Source of the DNA: Flagellimonas spongiicola
GTDB lineage: Bacteria > Bacteroidota > Bacteroidia > Flavobacteriales > Flavobacteriaceae
Length of the DNA: 64,000 nucleotides
Direction of reading: 5' to 3'
Assembly: GCF_023502425.1 (NCBI RefSeq)
Contig: NZ_JAMFMA010000001.1
Location: forward strand, 930,001-994,000
In this document: positions 41,825 through 51,529 of the stretch, one piece after another
Layout of the letters: the number at the start of each line of letters is the position of its first letter
Numbering within the stretch: the first letter of the stretch is position 1
Position numbers and translations under genes: made by a program
Notes under the pieces: model-generated
What the model was told of the DNA's origin: nothing
What the model saw: the letters and a program-made list of their open reading frames with translations, nothing else
Databases searched by the model: none

Positions 41825-44737
41825 TTGGAAAAATCTTTATTCAAAAACCTTGCCCAACTACTTGAAGGAGAACTTAAAATAGATGAATTAAGTAAGGCTT
41901 TATATGCCACTGATGCTTCTGTTTACAGAAAACTACCTCAAGCCGTAGCTTTTCCAAAGACTTCTACCGATATACAACACCTGATTGGATTTGCCAATAC
42001 CAATGGAATTGGACTTATCCCAAGGACTGCTGGCACTTCATTGGCTGGACAATGTGTTGGGGATGGCATTGTTGTGGATGTTTCCAAACACTTCACTCAA
42101 ATCCTGAAATTGGACCAGGAAAAGAAGCAGGTCAGGGTTCAACCGGGAGTGGTTAGAGATGAGTTGAATCTATATTTAAAACCATTTGGTTTGTTTTTTG
42201 GACCAAATACGTCCACTGCTAACAGATGCATGATAGGGGGTATGGTCGGAAACAACTCCTCAGGGACTACATCTATTCAATACGGCGTTACTCGGGACAA
42301 AGTAGTTGCTATGCAATGCGTTCTATCAGACGGAAGTGTAAAAGAAATAACCGCTCTGGATTCACATGCATTTAACGAAAAGATGGCCCAAGAAGATTTG
42401 GAGGGGGATATCTATCGTTTTTTGAATGACGAACTCGGTAAGTTGGAAACACAGCAACAAATTCGAGATGAATTTCCAAATCCCAGCATTCACAGAAGGA
42501 ATACTGGTTATGCAGTCGATGAACTTTTAAACAATAATCGATATGGCACAAAAGCCAATGACTTTGATTTATGCCAATTACTTTCGGGGAGTGAAGGTAC
42601 TTTGGCCTTTACGACTGAAATAACGCTACAGCTGGATGATTTACCACCTGAATATGCTGCCATGGTGGCCACACACTATCATACGCTGGAAGATAGTTTG
42701 GCCGATGTGGCACCGGCTATGCAACATTCCCTCCATTTGTGCGAAATGATGGATAAGGTAATTCTGGATTGTACCAAAAGCAATAGGGCACAATTAGAGA
42801 ATCGGTTCTTTGTTAGCGGAGACCCAGCCGCAATTTTGATGTTGGAAGTCAAAGCCGATTCAGAGGATGACTTGAACAGACAATTGGAAGCCTTACTTAA
42901 GACTGTTGAACAATCGGGATTGAGCTATTCCAGTCCTGTGCTTCGCGGTGACGAAATTGCTAAAGCGATTGAATTACGAAAAGCAGGCCTTGGTTTGCTT
43001 GGAAACATGGTCGGGGACAGAAAAGCAGTAGCGTGTATTGAAGATACTGCAGTAGCTATTGACGATTTAAAGGATTTTATCGGGGAATTTACCAACATCA
43101 TGAAAGGGTACGGCCAAGAAGCCGTGTATTATGCCCATGCCGGAGCCGGTGAGTTGCATTTGAGGCCTATTCTTAATCTTAAAAAGTCGGAAGACGTGAA
43201 GTTGTTCCGGGAAATCACCACGGATGTAGCGCATTTGACTAAAAAATACAAGGGTAGTTTTAGTGGCGAACATGGAGATGGCATTGTACGGGCCGAATTC
43301 ATTCCATTGATGATAGGTGAAAAGAATTACGAGCTACTTAAGCGTCTCAAAAAGTCATTTGACCCCAATAATATTTTCAACCCAGGCAAAATTGTTGATG
43401 CATTCCCAATGGATGAATCCCTTCGTTACGAAGTGGATCGCAGTGAACCTGAAGTTAAGACCTTAATGGATTTTTCTGATAGTGAAGGTATTTTAAAAGC
43501 CGCGGAAAAATGTAATGGGAGCGGGGATTGTCGTAAAAGCCATCATATGAAAGGTGGAATGTGTCCGAGCTATCATGCCACCAAAAACGAAAAGGACACA
43601 ACTAGGGGGCGAGCCAATACCTTGAGGGAATTTTTGACAAATTCCTATAAGCCTAATCAGTTTGACCACAAGGAATTAAAAGAAGTTTTTGATTTGTGTT
43701 TGAGTTGTAAGGCATGTGCCAGCGAATGTCCAAGTAATGTTGATATTGCTGCGCTAAAAGCTGAGTTTTTGTATCAGTACCAAGAAACTAACGGCTATCC
43801 ATTTAGAAGTAAATTGTTTGCCCATAATACCAAACTTACCGCATTGGGTAGCCAGGTGCCCGCACTAACCAACACCATGTACAAGTCCAATTTTTTTGGC
43901 GGCTTGCTCAAAAGAGCATCTGGAGTGGCGCAAGAACGAAGTTTGCCCTTGGTTTATAAAGTGGATTTTGCCAAGTTTTTGAAGGCACAGCCAAAAACCA
44001 AGGAGGAAGCAGGTAAAAAGGTGGTCCTTTATATTGATGAATTCACAAAGTATTTGGATGTTGAGGTTGGTAAAGACGCCATTGAACTACTTTGTAGATT
44101 AGGTTATGATGTTGAACTGTTTTATGCCGAGAGTGGTAGGACGTATTTGTCCAAAGGTTTTCTGAAACAAGCGAAGCGATTAGCGGAGAAAAACAGCATA
44201 CAATTAGCTCCTTATCTAAATAGCGAAATACCAATTGTTGGCTTGGAACCTTCAGCAATTCTATCGTTTAGGGATGAATACAAACGATTGCTAACTGATA
44301 AAAACTTGACTGAAAAATTGAGTAAACAATCTTATTTGATTGAAGAGTTTTTAGCATCGGAAATAGAACAGGGTAATCTAGGTCCTGAGGTTTTCACCAA
44401 GGAAACGAGAGAGGTCAAAATACATAACCATTGTCATCAAAAGGCGCTTTCCAATCAAAAAGTCACCTTCGATATTTTAAATCTACCTGAAAACTACAAA
44501 GTGACCATAATACCTTCTGGTTGCTGCGGAATGGCCGGTTCTTTTGGATATGAAAAAGAACACTATGAAACCAGCATGCAAGTGGGCGCATTAAAATTAT
44601 TTCCGGCGGTGAAAAAGTGCGATAATGACACATTGATTTCCGCCAATGGAACCAGTTGTAGACATCAAATAAAGGATGGTACAGATAGAGATGCGGAGCA
44701 TCCTGTTTCTATTTTACTCAAGGCCTTGGTCATCTAA
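41825..44737 (+). CDS. FAD-linked oxidase fused to Fe-S/CCG-domain (D-lactate dehydrogenase/glycolate oxidase-type)
   Basis: The product is 970 aa. An FAD-binding PCMH domain covers about residues 30-260 (PRTAGTSLAGQ, GPNTSTANRCMIGGMVGNNSSGT). A FAD-oxidase C-terminal domain extends to about 540 (GEHGDG, FDPNNIFNPGKI). A ferredoxin-like segment follows with CNGSGDCRK and CLSCKACASECP, then CCG-type cysteine-rich parts ending HCHQKALS and GCCGMAGSFGYE. It probably oxidises a 2-hydroxyacid and passes electrons to quinone. The start is TTG at 41825; no nearby ATG fits. The last 24 bases overlap the convergent phosphoesterase gene. Confidence 0.87.
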   Translation: MEKSLFKNLAQLLEGELKIDELSKALYATDASVYRKLPQAVAFPKTSTDIQHLIGFANTNGIGLIPRTAGTSLAGQCVGDGIVVDVSKHFTQILKLDQEKKQVRVQPGVVRDELNLYLKPFGLFFGPNTSTANRCMIGGMVGNNSSGTTSIQYGVTRDKVVAMQCVLSDGSVKEITALDSHAFNEKMAQEDLEGDIYRFLNDELGKLETQQQIRDEFPNPSIHRRNTGYAVDELLNNNRYGTKANDFDLCQLLSGSEGTLAFTTEITLQLDDLPPEYAAMVATHYHTLEDSLADVAPAMQHSLHLCEMMDKVILDCTKSNRAQLENRFFVSGDPAAILMLEVKADSEDDLNRQLEALLKTVEQSGLSYSSPVLRGDEIAKAIELRKAGLGLLGNMVGDRKAVACIEDTAVAIDDLKDFIGEFTNIMKGYGQEAVYYAHAGAGELHLRPILNLKKSEDVKLFREITTDVAHLTKKYKGSFSGEHGDGIVRAEFIPLMIGEKNYELLKRLKKSFDPNNIFNPGKIVDAFPMDESLRYEVDRSEPEVKTLMDFSDSEGILKAAEKCNGSGDCRKSHHMKGGMCPSYHATKNEKDTTRGRANTLREFLTNSYKPNQFDHKELKEVFDLCLSCKACASECPSNVDIAALKAEFLYQYQETNGYPFRSKLFAHNTKLTALGSQVPALTNTMYKSNFFGGLLKRASGVAQERSLPLVYKVDFAKFLKAQPKTKEEAGKKVVLYIDEFTKYLDVEVGKDAIELLCRLGYDVELFYAESGRTYLSKGFLKQAKRLAEKNSIQLAPYLNSEIPIVGLEPSAILSFRDEYKRLLTDKNLTEKLSKQSYLIEEFLASEIEQGNLGPEVFTKETREVKIHNHCHQKALSNQKVTFDILNLPENYKVTIIPSGCCGMAGSFGYEKEHYETSMQVGALKLFPAVKKCDNDTLISANGTSCRHQIKDGTDRDAEHPVSILLKALVI

Positions 44738-45619
44738 ATCCTTAGCTTTCTCCGGTATTTCCTCAATTTCAATGTCCACATCAGTGGTTTTATCTGTAAT
44801 GGAGGCTATCAATTCATTCATGTCCATTTCCTTAAGGTCTTCATCAGCAAAGAATGGCGAAAGACGATCATGGTTGTAATGATAAATTCGCCAGCGTTTG
44901 AATGAATATTCCAGAGCGGTTAAATTTTCGACCCAGTCACCAGAATTCAAATAGGTGCAGCTCCCGTTTTTGTTTTCGTACCGTTCTTTTTTGGGTTGAT
45001 GTATGTGTCCGCATATCACATAATCGTAATGGTTTTCGATGGCAAGGTCGGCAGCGGTCTTTTCAAAATCATTGATGTATTTTACCGCACTCTTTACGCC
45101 ATTTTTAATTCGTTTGGACAAAGAGTACTTCTCACGACCCATCTTAACCAAGCACCAATTTACAATGCTGTTCAACAGGATAAGTAGGTCATAACCGTAA
45201 CCACCTAATTTAGCCAACCACTTGGCATTTTGGATAGACAAATCGAATACATCCCCATGGAAAATCCAAGCTTTTTTGCCATCAAGATTTAGCACCAACT
45301 TGTTCATGATTTTAAAATTGCCCATTGAAGTATCACTGAACTTACGGAGCATTTCATCATGATTTCCAGTTATATAGTAAACTTCGGTGCCTTTCGATGC
45401 CATTCCAATAACCTTCTTCAGAACCTTTAGATGGGACGCAGGAAAATAGCGTTTACTGAATTGCCAGATGTCTATAATATCGCCATTCAAAATCAACTTT
45501 TTTGGCTGTATACTGTTCAGGTATGCAATAAGCTCGTCCGCATGACAACCATATGTCCCCAAGTGAACATCTGATATCACAGCCAATTCAATTTTCCTTT
45601 TTTTCAATTTATGAAGCAT
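44714..45619 (-). CDS. LpxH-like UDP-2,3-diacylglucosamine diphosphatase family metallophosphoesterase
   Basis: The product is 301 aa. Metallophosphoesterase motifs run in order: DVHLG (SDVHLGTYG), GDIID, GNHD, FHGDVFD and GHIHQP. A helical insertion (about residues 150-200) resembles the lipid-binding cap of LpxH proteins. LpxH makes lipid X in the Raetz pathway, but members of this group also act on other pyrophosphates, so the exact role is uncertain. The acidic C-terminal tail (about 270-301, many Asp/Glu) is unusual. Confidence 0.85.
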   Translation of the reverse strand: MLHKLKKRKIELAVISDVHLGTYGCHADELIAYLNSIQPKKLILNGDIIDIWQFSKRYFPASHLKVLKKVIGMASKGTEVYYITGNHDEMLRKFSDTSMGNFKIMNKLVLNLDGKKAWIFHGDVFDLSIQNAKWLAKLGGYGYDLLILLNSIVNWCLVKMGREKYSLSKRIKNGVKSAVKYINDFEKTAADLAIENHYDYVICGHIHQPKKERYENKNGSCTYLNSGDWVENLTALEYSFKRWRIYHYNHDRLSPFFADEDLKEMDMNELIASITDKTTDVDIEIEEIPEKAKDLDDQGLE

Positions 45620-45771
45620 TTAACTGCAAAATAAACTTGTGGGAATAAACTGAAAATCAATTTGAAATCAAGAATACATCAGCATATTGTTAAGAAATCA
45701 TGACCTTCCGCTACATTCTGTTACACTAAGGTTATGCGTCCCCGGGGTTTTTTAATACCCGCAATATCCGT

Positions 45772-45779
45772 TACCTTTG
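45772..45779 (+). promoter_or_regulatory. Candidate -7 element for aroC
   Basis: TACCTTTG at 45772-45779 matches TAnnTTTG; a start near 45783 would give a leader of about 17 nt before the ATG at 45800. No TTG is found at the -33 position. Confidence 0.45.
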
Positions 45780-45799
45780 AGGCTTTTAGATTTTCAGGT

Positions 45800-46864
45800 A
45801 TGGCAGGTAATTCATTTGGTCAATTGTTTAAGCTCACCACTTTTGGTGAATCCCACGGAAAAGCATTGGGTGGTGTAATTGATGGATGTCCTGCTGGAGT
45901 TACCTTGGACTTGGATAAAATTCAAAATGAACTTAACCGCAGAAAGCCTGGCCAATCTGCCATTGTAACGCAAAGAAAGGAGCCAGATACCGTTGAGTTT
46001 TTTTCAGGAATATTTGAAGGCATGACCACTGGAACACCAATAGGTTTTGCAATCTTCAACACCAACCAAAAATCAAAGGATTATGCGCATATAAAAGACT
46101 CTTACAGACCTTCACATGCTGATTATGTCTATGATCAGAAATATGGTTTCCGTGACTATAGGGGAGGCGGTAGGAGTTCTGCCCGTGAAACGGCAAGTAG
46201 AGTGGTTGCAGGTGCAATAGCCAAGCAGCTATTGGGTGAAATGAAAATCAATGCCTACGTTTCCCAAGTAGGCGAGTTGCAACTAGATAAAGCGTACCAA
46301 GAACTGGACTTTTCGGTAATTGAAAAAAATCCAGTGCGTTGTCCGGATCAAGATATGGCCGAAAAAATGGAAGATTATATCAAATCCATTAAAAAACAGG
46401 GGGATACCATAGGAGGTGTAATTAGTTGCGTCATCCAAAATGTACCTATTGGTTTGGGTGAACCTGTATTTGATAAACTTCATGCGGTTCTTGGATCTGC
46501 AATGCTATCGATTAACGCGGTAAAAGGTTTTGAGTACGGAAGCGGTTTTGCCGGAGTTCAGATGAAAGGCAGTGCGCATAATGATGCTTACAATCCAGAT
46601 GGCACCACCAAGACCAATCGCAGTGGTGGAATCCAAGGTGGAATTAGCAATGGAATGGATATTTACTTTAATGTAGCCTTTAAACCTGTGGCAACGGTCT
46701 TACAGGCTTACGATACCATCAATAAAGAGGGCGAGAAAGTAACTACCCAAGGAAAAGGAAGACATGACCCATGTGTCGTTCCTAGGGCCGTACCCATAGT
46801 AGAGGCCATGGCCGCTTTGGTAATGGCGGATTTCACGCTTTTGGCTCGCTCCAATAAAATCTAA
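45800..46864 (+). CDS. aroC: Chorismate synthase
   Basis: The product is 354 aa from ATG at 45800 ([20 protein letters not shown]); the frame extends upstream but that part overlaps the promoter. It converts EPSP to chorismate with reduced FMN, the last common step of aromatic amino acid synthesis. Signatures are [51 protein letters not shown] and the C-terminal [17 protein letters not shown]. It is followed after 57 bp by the symporter gene on the same strand. Confidence 0.96.
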   Translation: MAGNSFGQLFKLTTFGESHGKALGGVIDGCPAGVTLDLDKIQNELNRRKPGQSAIVTQRKEPDTVEFFSGIFEGMTTGTPIGFAIFNTNQKSKDYAHIKDSYRPSHADYVYDQKYGFRDYRGGGRSSARETASRVVAGAIAKQLLGEMKINAYVSQVGELQLDKAYQELDFSVIEKNPVRCPDQDMAEKMEDYIKSIKKQGDTIGGVISCVIQNVPIGLGEPVFDKLHAVLGSAMLSINAVKGFEYGSGFAGVQMKGSAHNDAYNPDGTTKTNRSGGIQGGISNGMDIYFNVAFKPVATVLQAYDTINKEGEKVTTQGKGRHDPCVVPRAVPIVEAMAALVMADFTLLARSNKI

Positions 46865-46921
46865 ATTTGGGGTTAGGGCATTTCCCACCAAAATAGTATC
46901 TTACTTTCCTAAAACTTATAT

Positions 46922-48250
46922 ATGCGCAAACTAGAACTGCACTGGCAGATCCTTATTGGTATGCTACTAGGTATCATTTTCGGTTATGTGATGACCGGTT
47001 TTGATTGGGGTAAGGATTTTGTTTCAGATTGGATCCAACCTTTCGGTACCATCTTCGTAAAATTTTTGAAATTGATTGCGATACCCTTAATCTTGGCATC
47101 CTTGATCAAAGGTATTTCTGATTTAAAGGATATCTCAAAATTCAGGAATATTGGCTTACGTACAATCGCCATTTATATTGGAACTACGGTAGTTGCCATT
47201 AGCATAGGCTTAATACTTGTCAACTTATTACAACCAGGAGATGGCATATCGGAGGCCACAGTTGCTAAATTGGAGCGCACTTATGCGGGTGACCAGGAAG
47301 TTACTTCCAAACTAGCCCAAGCAACTCAGCAAAAGAAGAGCGGTCCCTTGAAGTTTTTAGAGGATATGGTGCCTGATAATGCATTCAGTGCATTTTCTGA
47401 TAATGGACGAATGCTTCAAGTTATAGTGTTTACCATATTGTTCGCAATTTCCATGCTTCTAATAGGTGAAAAACGGGCAAAACCATTAAAGGACTTTTTT
47501 GATGCTTTAAATGATGTAGTGCTAAAAATGGTGGATTTGATCATGTTGATCGCACCATATGCCGTATTTGCACTTTTGGCAAGTGTGGTGGTAACATCCA
47601 ATGATCCTGATTTATTGTTGGCCTTGTTAAAATACGCAGGCGTAGTGGTTTTAGGATTGCTTCTAATGATCACATTTTATGTTGTTTTGGTATCCGTATA
47701 CACCAAAAAGAACCCCTTTTGGTTTCTAAAGGAAATAAGCCCGGCACAGCTGTTGGCTTTTTCCACAAGTTCGAGTGCGGCCACCTTGCCTGTGACCATG
47801 GAGCGTGTGGAAGAGCATATCGGCGTAGATAAAGAAGTATCAAGTTTTGTCCTACCAGTTGGCGCTACAATTAACATGGATGGAACAAGTTTGTACCAAG
47901 GTGTGGCAGCCGTTTTCATTATGCAAGTTTTATGGCCAGAAGGTCTAGGATTATCCAATCAATTGGCCATTATTTTAACTGCCTTACTGGCATCTATTGG
48001 TTCTGCAGCAGTGCCAGGTGCAGGAATGGTTATGTTGGTAATCGTACTGGAATCCATTGGTTTTCCTGCAGACCTCTACCCAGTTGCTCTAGCATTGATA
48101 TTTGCCGTTGATAGACCCTTGGATATGTGTCGCACTACGGTTAATGTTACTGGCGATGCAACGGTATCAATGGTAGTGGCTAAATCTGTAGGTAAATTAG
48201 GTGATCCACATGTGGAAGACTGGGATGATCATTTGGATGAAGTAAAATAA
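46922..48250 (+). CDS. Dicarboxylate/amino acid:cation symporter (DAACS family)
   Basis: The product is 442 aa. The GltPh-like fold is shown by FSTSSSAATLPVTMERV (hairpin 1, serine-rich), GATINMDGTSLYQGVA (the NMDGT cation site), SIGSAAVPGAGMVML and the C-terminal VDRPLDMCRTTVNVTGDA. It imports glutamate, aspartate or C4-dicarboxylates with Na+ or H+. The stop is 21 bp before the GSH-synthetase-like gene, so it probably belongs to that operon and could supply glutamate or recover products. Confidence 0.93.
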   Translation: MRKLELHWQILIGMLLGIIFGYVMTGFDWGKDFVSDWIQPFGTIFVKFLKLIAIPLILASLIKGISDLKDISKFRNIGLRTIAIYIGTTVVAISIGLILVNLLQPGDGISEATVAKLERTYAGDQEVTSKLAQATQQKKSGPLKFLEDMVPDNAFSAFSDNGRMLQVIVFTILFAISMLLIGEKRAKPLKDFFDALNDVVLKMVDLIMLIAPYAVFALLASVVVTSNDPDLLLALLKYAGVVVLGLLLMITFYVVLVSVYTKKNPFWFLKEISPAQLLAFSTSSSAATLPVTMERVEEHIGVDKEVSSFVLPVGATINMDGTSLYQGVAAVFIMQVLWPEGLGLSNQLAIILTALLASIGSAAVPGAGMVMLVIVLESIGFPADLYPVALALIFAVDRPLDMCRTTVNVTGDATVSMVVAKSVGKLGDPHVEDWDDHLDEVK

Positions 48251-48271
48251 CCAATCAAATAAATTATCGCT

Positions 48272-49303
48272 ATGAACATATGTTTTTTGATGTATCCATG
48301 GGATGAAATTGATCCCGAAAACGACACAAGTTTAGCATTGATTCATGAATGTGTGAAGCGAAAACATGGGGTGGCATTATGTACACCGGCTAATCTGACT
48401 ATAAGAAACAGCGTTACCAGTGCTTTTTGCACCGTTATCAATAGAATGGACAAGGTTTCCAGTAACCTGAAAACCTTTTATAAGCAAGCCTCAATTCGCG
48501 AGGAAATGTTGCCGTTGGCTGGTTTTGATGTCATATTTATGAGAGCTAACCCACCTTTGGACCCCTTGATGCTGAACTTTTTGGATTCAGTAAAGGATGA
48601 CGTCTTTATCATGAATTCTTTACAAGGGCTACGGGAAGCGAACAACAAACTGTATACGGCAGCCTTTGGGGACAGCCATAGCAACATAATTCCAGTTACC
48701 CACGTTTCCAAAAACAAAAGGTATCTCGTACAGCAAATAAAGGAATCTTCTGCTGATAAAATGATTCTGAAACCTTTGAATGGATTTGGGGGTTCTGGGG
48801 TCATTCTTATTGAGAAATCTGCCATGTCCAATATCAAATCCTTGTTGGATTTTTATGTGACCAATTCAGATGGCACCTCCAATTATGTTATCCTTCAGGA
48901 GTATATTGAAGGTGCAGATCAGGGTGATATTAGAGTTTTGATTTTGAATGGTGAACCCATAGGTGCGATGCGGCGAATCCCAGGTTCGGATGATCATCGC
49001 TCCAACGTCTCAGCAGGAGGGTCGGTTGCTAAACACACACTGACCAAGGAAGAAAAAGCGCTTTGCAAGCAAATAGGGCCCAAGTTGGTTAATGATGGTT
49101 TGTATTTTGTTGGAATTGATGTGATTGGCGGAAAACTTGTTGAGGTAAATGTAATGTCGCCAGGCGGAATAACTTATATGAACAAGGTATACAAAACCAA
49201 AATCCAATGCAAGGTCATTGATTTTGTTGAAAGTAAGGTTTTGGACAAGCTTCAAGCCTTTGATAGAAGATCACGATTACGCAGTGAGGTAGAGAATGCT
49301 TAG
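48272..49303 (+). CDS. Glutathione synthetase-like ATP-grasp ligase
   Basis: The product is 343 aa. The N-terminal domain has IFMRANPPLDPL, the GshB-type substrate loop. The ATP-grasp core shows DKMILKPLNGFGGSGVIL (Lys and Gly-rich loop), LQEYIEGADQGDIRVLILNG, and the C-terminal metal-ligand segment GKLVEVNVMSPGGITYMN. It should join two amino-acid-like substrates with ATP. No gshA partner is adjacent, so the true product may be another gamma-glutamyl or dipeptide compound. It overlaps the next gene by 8 bp and is the second gene of a putative four-gene unit. Confidence 0.85.
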   Translation: MNICFLMYPWDEIDPENDTSLALIHECVKRKHGVALCTPANLTIRNSVTSAFCTVINRMDKVSSNLKTFYKQASIREEMLPLAGFDVIFMRANPPLDPLMLNFLDSVKDDVFIMNSLQGLREANNKLYTAAFGDSHSNIIPVTHVSKNKRYLVQQIKESSADKMILKPLNGFGGSGVILIEKSAMSNIKSLLDFYVTNSDGTSNYVILQEYIEGADQGDIRVLILNGEPIGAMRRIPGSDDHRSNVSAGGSVAKHTLTKEEKALCKQIGPKLVNDGLYFVGIDVIGGKLVEVNVMSPGGITYMNKVYKTKIQCKVIDFVESKVLDKLQAFDRRSRLRSEVENA

Positions 49304-50123
49304 ATTATCCATTGATGAAATACTACAACATATTGAAACCGGAACGTGCTTCGAGACGGTTTCAGAGGATTATGCGTTTACCTTAAAAATTTCATCATAT
49401 GTACCTTTTATCTGTGGGGCGGTTCATGATGGACATCAATTCAGAAAATCCTTATGGGACAATTGTCTGCATAGCGAATTCGACCGTTGGTACGAAGAGG
49501 ATCCGTGTACCAAAGAAATGGTACAAAGTTTCCCCATAGTTTTGGCAGGATGTGACAGCAGGTTTGAATATGATTTAAACCGAGAACCACAAACTGCCAT
49601 TTTTGATACTGCTTGGGGAAAACAATTGTGGCGAACACCATTGCCCGAAACTGAAAAGGAGTACAGTTTAAAGAAACATGCAAATTTCTACAGAGTAGTA
49701 CAAGCATTGGTTCGTAAAATAGAATCCGAATTTGGAAAAGCCATTGTTTTTGATATGCATAGCTACAATTGGAAACGATGGGATCGACCTGTGCCCGCAT
49801 GGAATTTGGGTACTATTAATATAGATATGGACAGATACGGTGGTCTAGTAGAAAGTTGGAGGGATAAATTGGATGGCATTCAACTCCCAAATGGAATTGA
49901 CAATCAGGCCAAACTCAATGATACGTTCCATGGAAAGGGCTATTTTTTAAAATATATTACCGAGAACTTTGGAAATACCTTAGTTTTGGCGACCGAAATT
50001 TCCAAAATCTATTGCGACGAAAGTACCGGAATAATCTATCCGGAGGTGGTTAGATCTGTGGAAACACAATTAAAATCATTGATTCCAATAATGGTAGAGG
50101 AGTTTCAGTCATCAAGAATATGA
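49296..50123 (+). CDS. N-formylglutamate amidohydrolase-like zinc enzyme
   Basis: The product is 275 aa. Fold features include PFICGAVHDGHQFRKSLWD (the first His-rich loop), CDSRFEYDLNRE, IVFDMHSYN (a metal-binding His), WNLGTINIDMDR and LATEISKIYCDE near the C-terminus. Family members hydrolyse N-formyl or N-acyl amino acid amide bonds; HutG is the best known. There is no hut gene set in this window, so a role with the flanking ligase and peptidase is more plausible than histidine breakdown. It overlaps its neighbours by 8 and 4 bp. Confidence 0.82.
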   Translation: MLRLSIDEILQHIETGTCFETVSEDYAFTLKISSYVPFICGAVHDGHQFRKSLWDNCLHSEFDRWYEEDPCTKEMVQSFPIVLAGCDSRFEYDLNREPQTAIFDTAWGKQLWRTPLPETEKEYSLKKHANFYRVVQALVRKIESEFGKAIVFDMHSYNWKRWDRPVPAWNLGTINIDMDRYGGLVESWRDKLDGIQLPNGIDNQAKLNDTFHGKGYFLKYITENFGNTLVLATEISKIYCDESTGIIYPEVVRSVETQLKSLIPIMVEEFQSSRI

Positions 50124-51292
50124 TCGAGTCAGCGCAAATAGGGGAACTTGATAAGGAATATGGCCATCTGTTTGAGATTGATGCCAACCTTGATCGTTTG
50201 GTACGAAGGATTGAATTGTTGAGTTACATCAACCCTTTGAACATTGAAAAGGAAAAACAGCGTTTTTTTTCTTCTAAATACACCGCAGAGCCTAATTTTA
50301 AGTACCCAAAACTCAAGTTTGATCCATACAAGCTGCATCGTCTATTCTATTCGCAACGCCTAGAGCGAATTAAAGATGAAAAGATACGCCAGTTGTATCA
50401 AGAAGTGATTTATCACTATTCCAATATGATTCAATGCATTGAGACAATTGGAAAGGGGCGAAAATTCTATTACAACTCACTACGTGTTTATGGAACTCCA
50501 ATGGAGCGCGACGTTCAGAATGCAAGATATATTTTGCACTTTGAGGATGAGCCAGCTTCCTTGGATATGGAGAAAGTCTATACTGCTGAAGAAGCGCGAG
50601 ACTATTTTGAAGACTACGCAAAGCATTACGATTTTCCGCTGAACATAAAATTCTCAACACATATAGCTGCAGAGGCTATGGTCAGTAATAGTTCACAGTC
50701 GCTGCTGATCAAAAAGCATATAAAGTTCAGTAAGAATCAACTGTTAACCCTTGCAAACCATGAGATAGGCATTCATTTGGTTACTACATTCAATGGCCAG
50801 TTACAGCCTTTAAAAATATTTTCAAATGGATTACCCAAGAATGTGGAAACCCAAGAAGGCTTGGCGGTTTTTAGCGAATACATGGGTGGAGCATTGACCC
50901 TTAAACGATTAAAGGAATTGGCCTATCGTGTGTTGGCCGCAGACAGTTTGATCAAAGGTTACTCTTTCGCTGATACTTTTGATTTGATTCACGGGCAATA
51001 TAAATTGAATAGGGATGAAGCTTTTAGTATCACATTAAGGGCGCATCGTGGGGGTGGATTTACCAAGGACCGATTATACCTAAGCGGATTACGCAAGATC
51101 TACAAGCGGTATCAAAACGAAGAAAGCTTGGATATGCTCTTGTCTGGTAAGGTTGCTCTAGCAGATGAGGAAATGATTCGCTATTTAAGAACCAAAGGGT
51201 TGGCAGCACCCATAGCCCATAAAAGTTTGTCTTTCCAGCAGAAACTAAATACCAATCCCACATTGGATTTTATTCTGAATAATTTAAAGTAG
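50120..51292 (+). CDS. DUF1704 (QEGLA) metallocarboxypeptidase, MATCAP/TMCP-like
   Basis: The product is 390 aa. The zinc-site signature is NHEIGIH (His214, Glu215, His219, HExxxH), followed by the hallmark QEGLA at 245-249 (Glu246 as third ligand). This arrangement is shared with eukaryotic MATCAP/TMCP tyrosine and glutamate carboxypeptidases. A conserved RAHRGGGFTKDRLYLSGLR segment lies near residue 310. Bacterial members are listed as flavohemoglobin expression-modulating proteins but have no proven substrate. The first 4 bases overlap the amidohydrolase (ATGA), so all three genes should be translated together. Confidence 0.85.
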   Translation: MIESAQIGELDKEYGHLFEIDANLDRLVRRIELLSYINPLNIEKEKQRFFSSKYTAEPNFKYPKLKFDPYKLHRLFYSQRLERIKDEKIRQLYQEVIYHYSNMIQCIETIGKGRKFYYNSLRVYGTPMERDVQNARYILHFEDEPASLDMEKVYTAEEARDYFEDYAKHYDFPLNIKFSTHIAAEAMVSNSSQSLLIKKHIKFSKNQLLTLANHEIGIHLVTTFNGQLQPLKIFSNGLPKNVETQEGLAVFSEYMGGALTLKRLKELAYRVLAADSLIKGYSFADTFDLIHGQYKLNRDEAFSITLRAHRGGGFTKDRLYLSGLRKIYKRYQNEESLDMLLSGKVALADEEMIRYLRTKGLAAPIAHKSLSFQQKLNTNPTLDFILNNLK

Positions 51293-51470
51293 TAGCTTTT
51301 ACTTTCCCTTTCACAAGTTTACCTCAATTTATTGAAAGCCGGAATACGCATTACTTTGCATTTTAACACATAAATCCACAAATTCTTCAATATCGGGCAA
51401 TTTTAGTATCGATTCATGCAAATTCTTAGGTGTTTTCTGGAATACCGATATTTTAATTTTGTGTAAAACC

Positions 51471-51492
51471 CTTTCCAAATGTTATTGGAAAG
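51471..51492 (+). repeat. Perfect stem-loop in the leader of the DUF1592 gene
   Basis: CTTTCCAA (51471-51478) pairs with TTGGAAAG (51485-51492) around ATGTTA. A -7-like TAATTTTG at 51454-51461 would put transcript starts near 51465, so the stem would lie near the 5' end of the mRNA. No T run follows, so it is not an intrinsic terminator. The rest of the 237 bp gap (51293-51529) shows nothing else. Confidence 0.4.
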
Positions 51493-51529
51493 CGTAACCA
51501 CCAAACTTCATCATAAAGAACAATAACGC

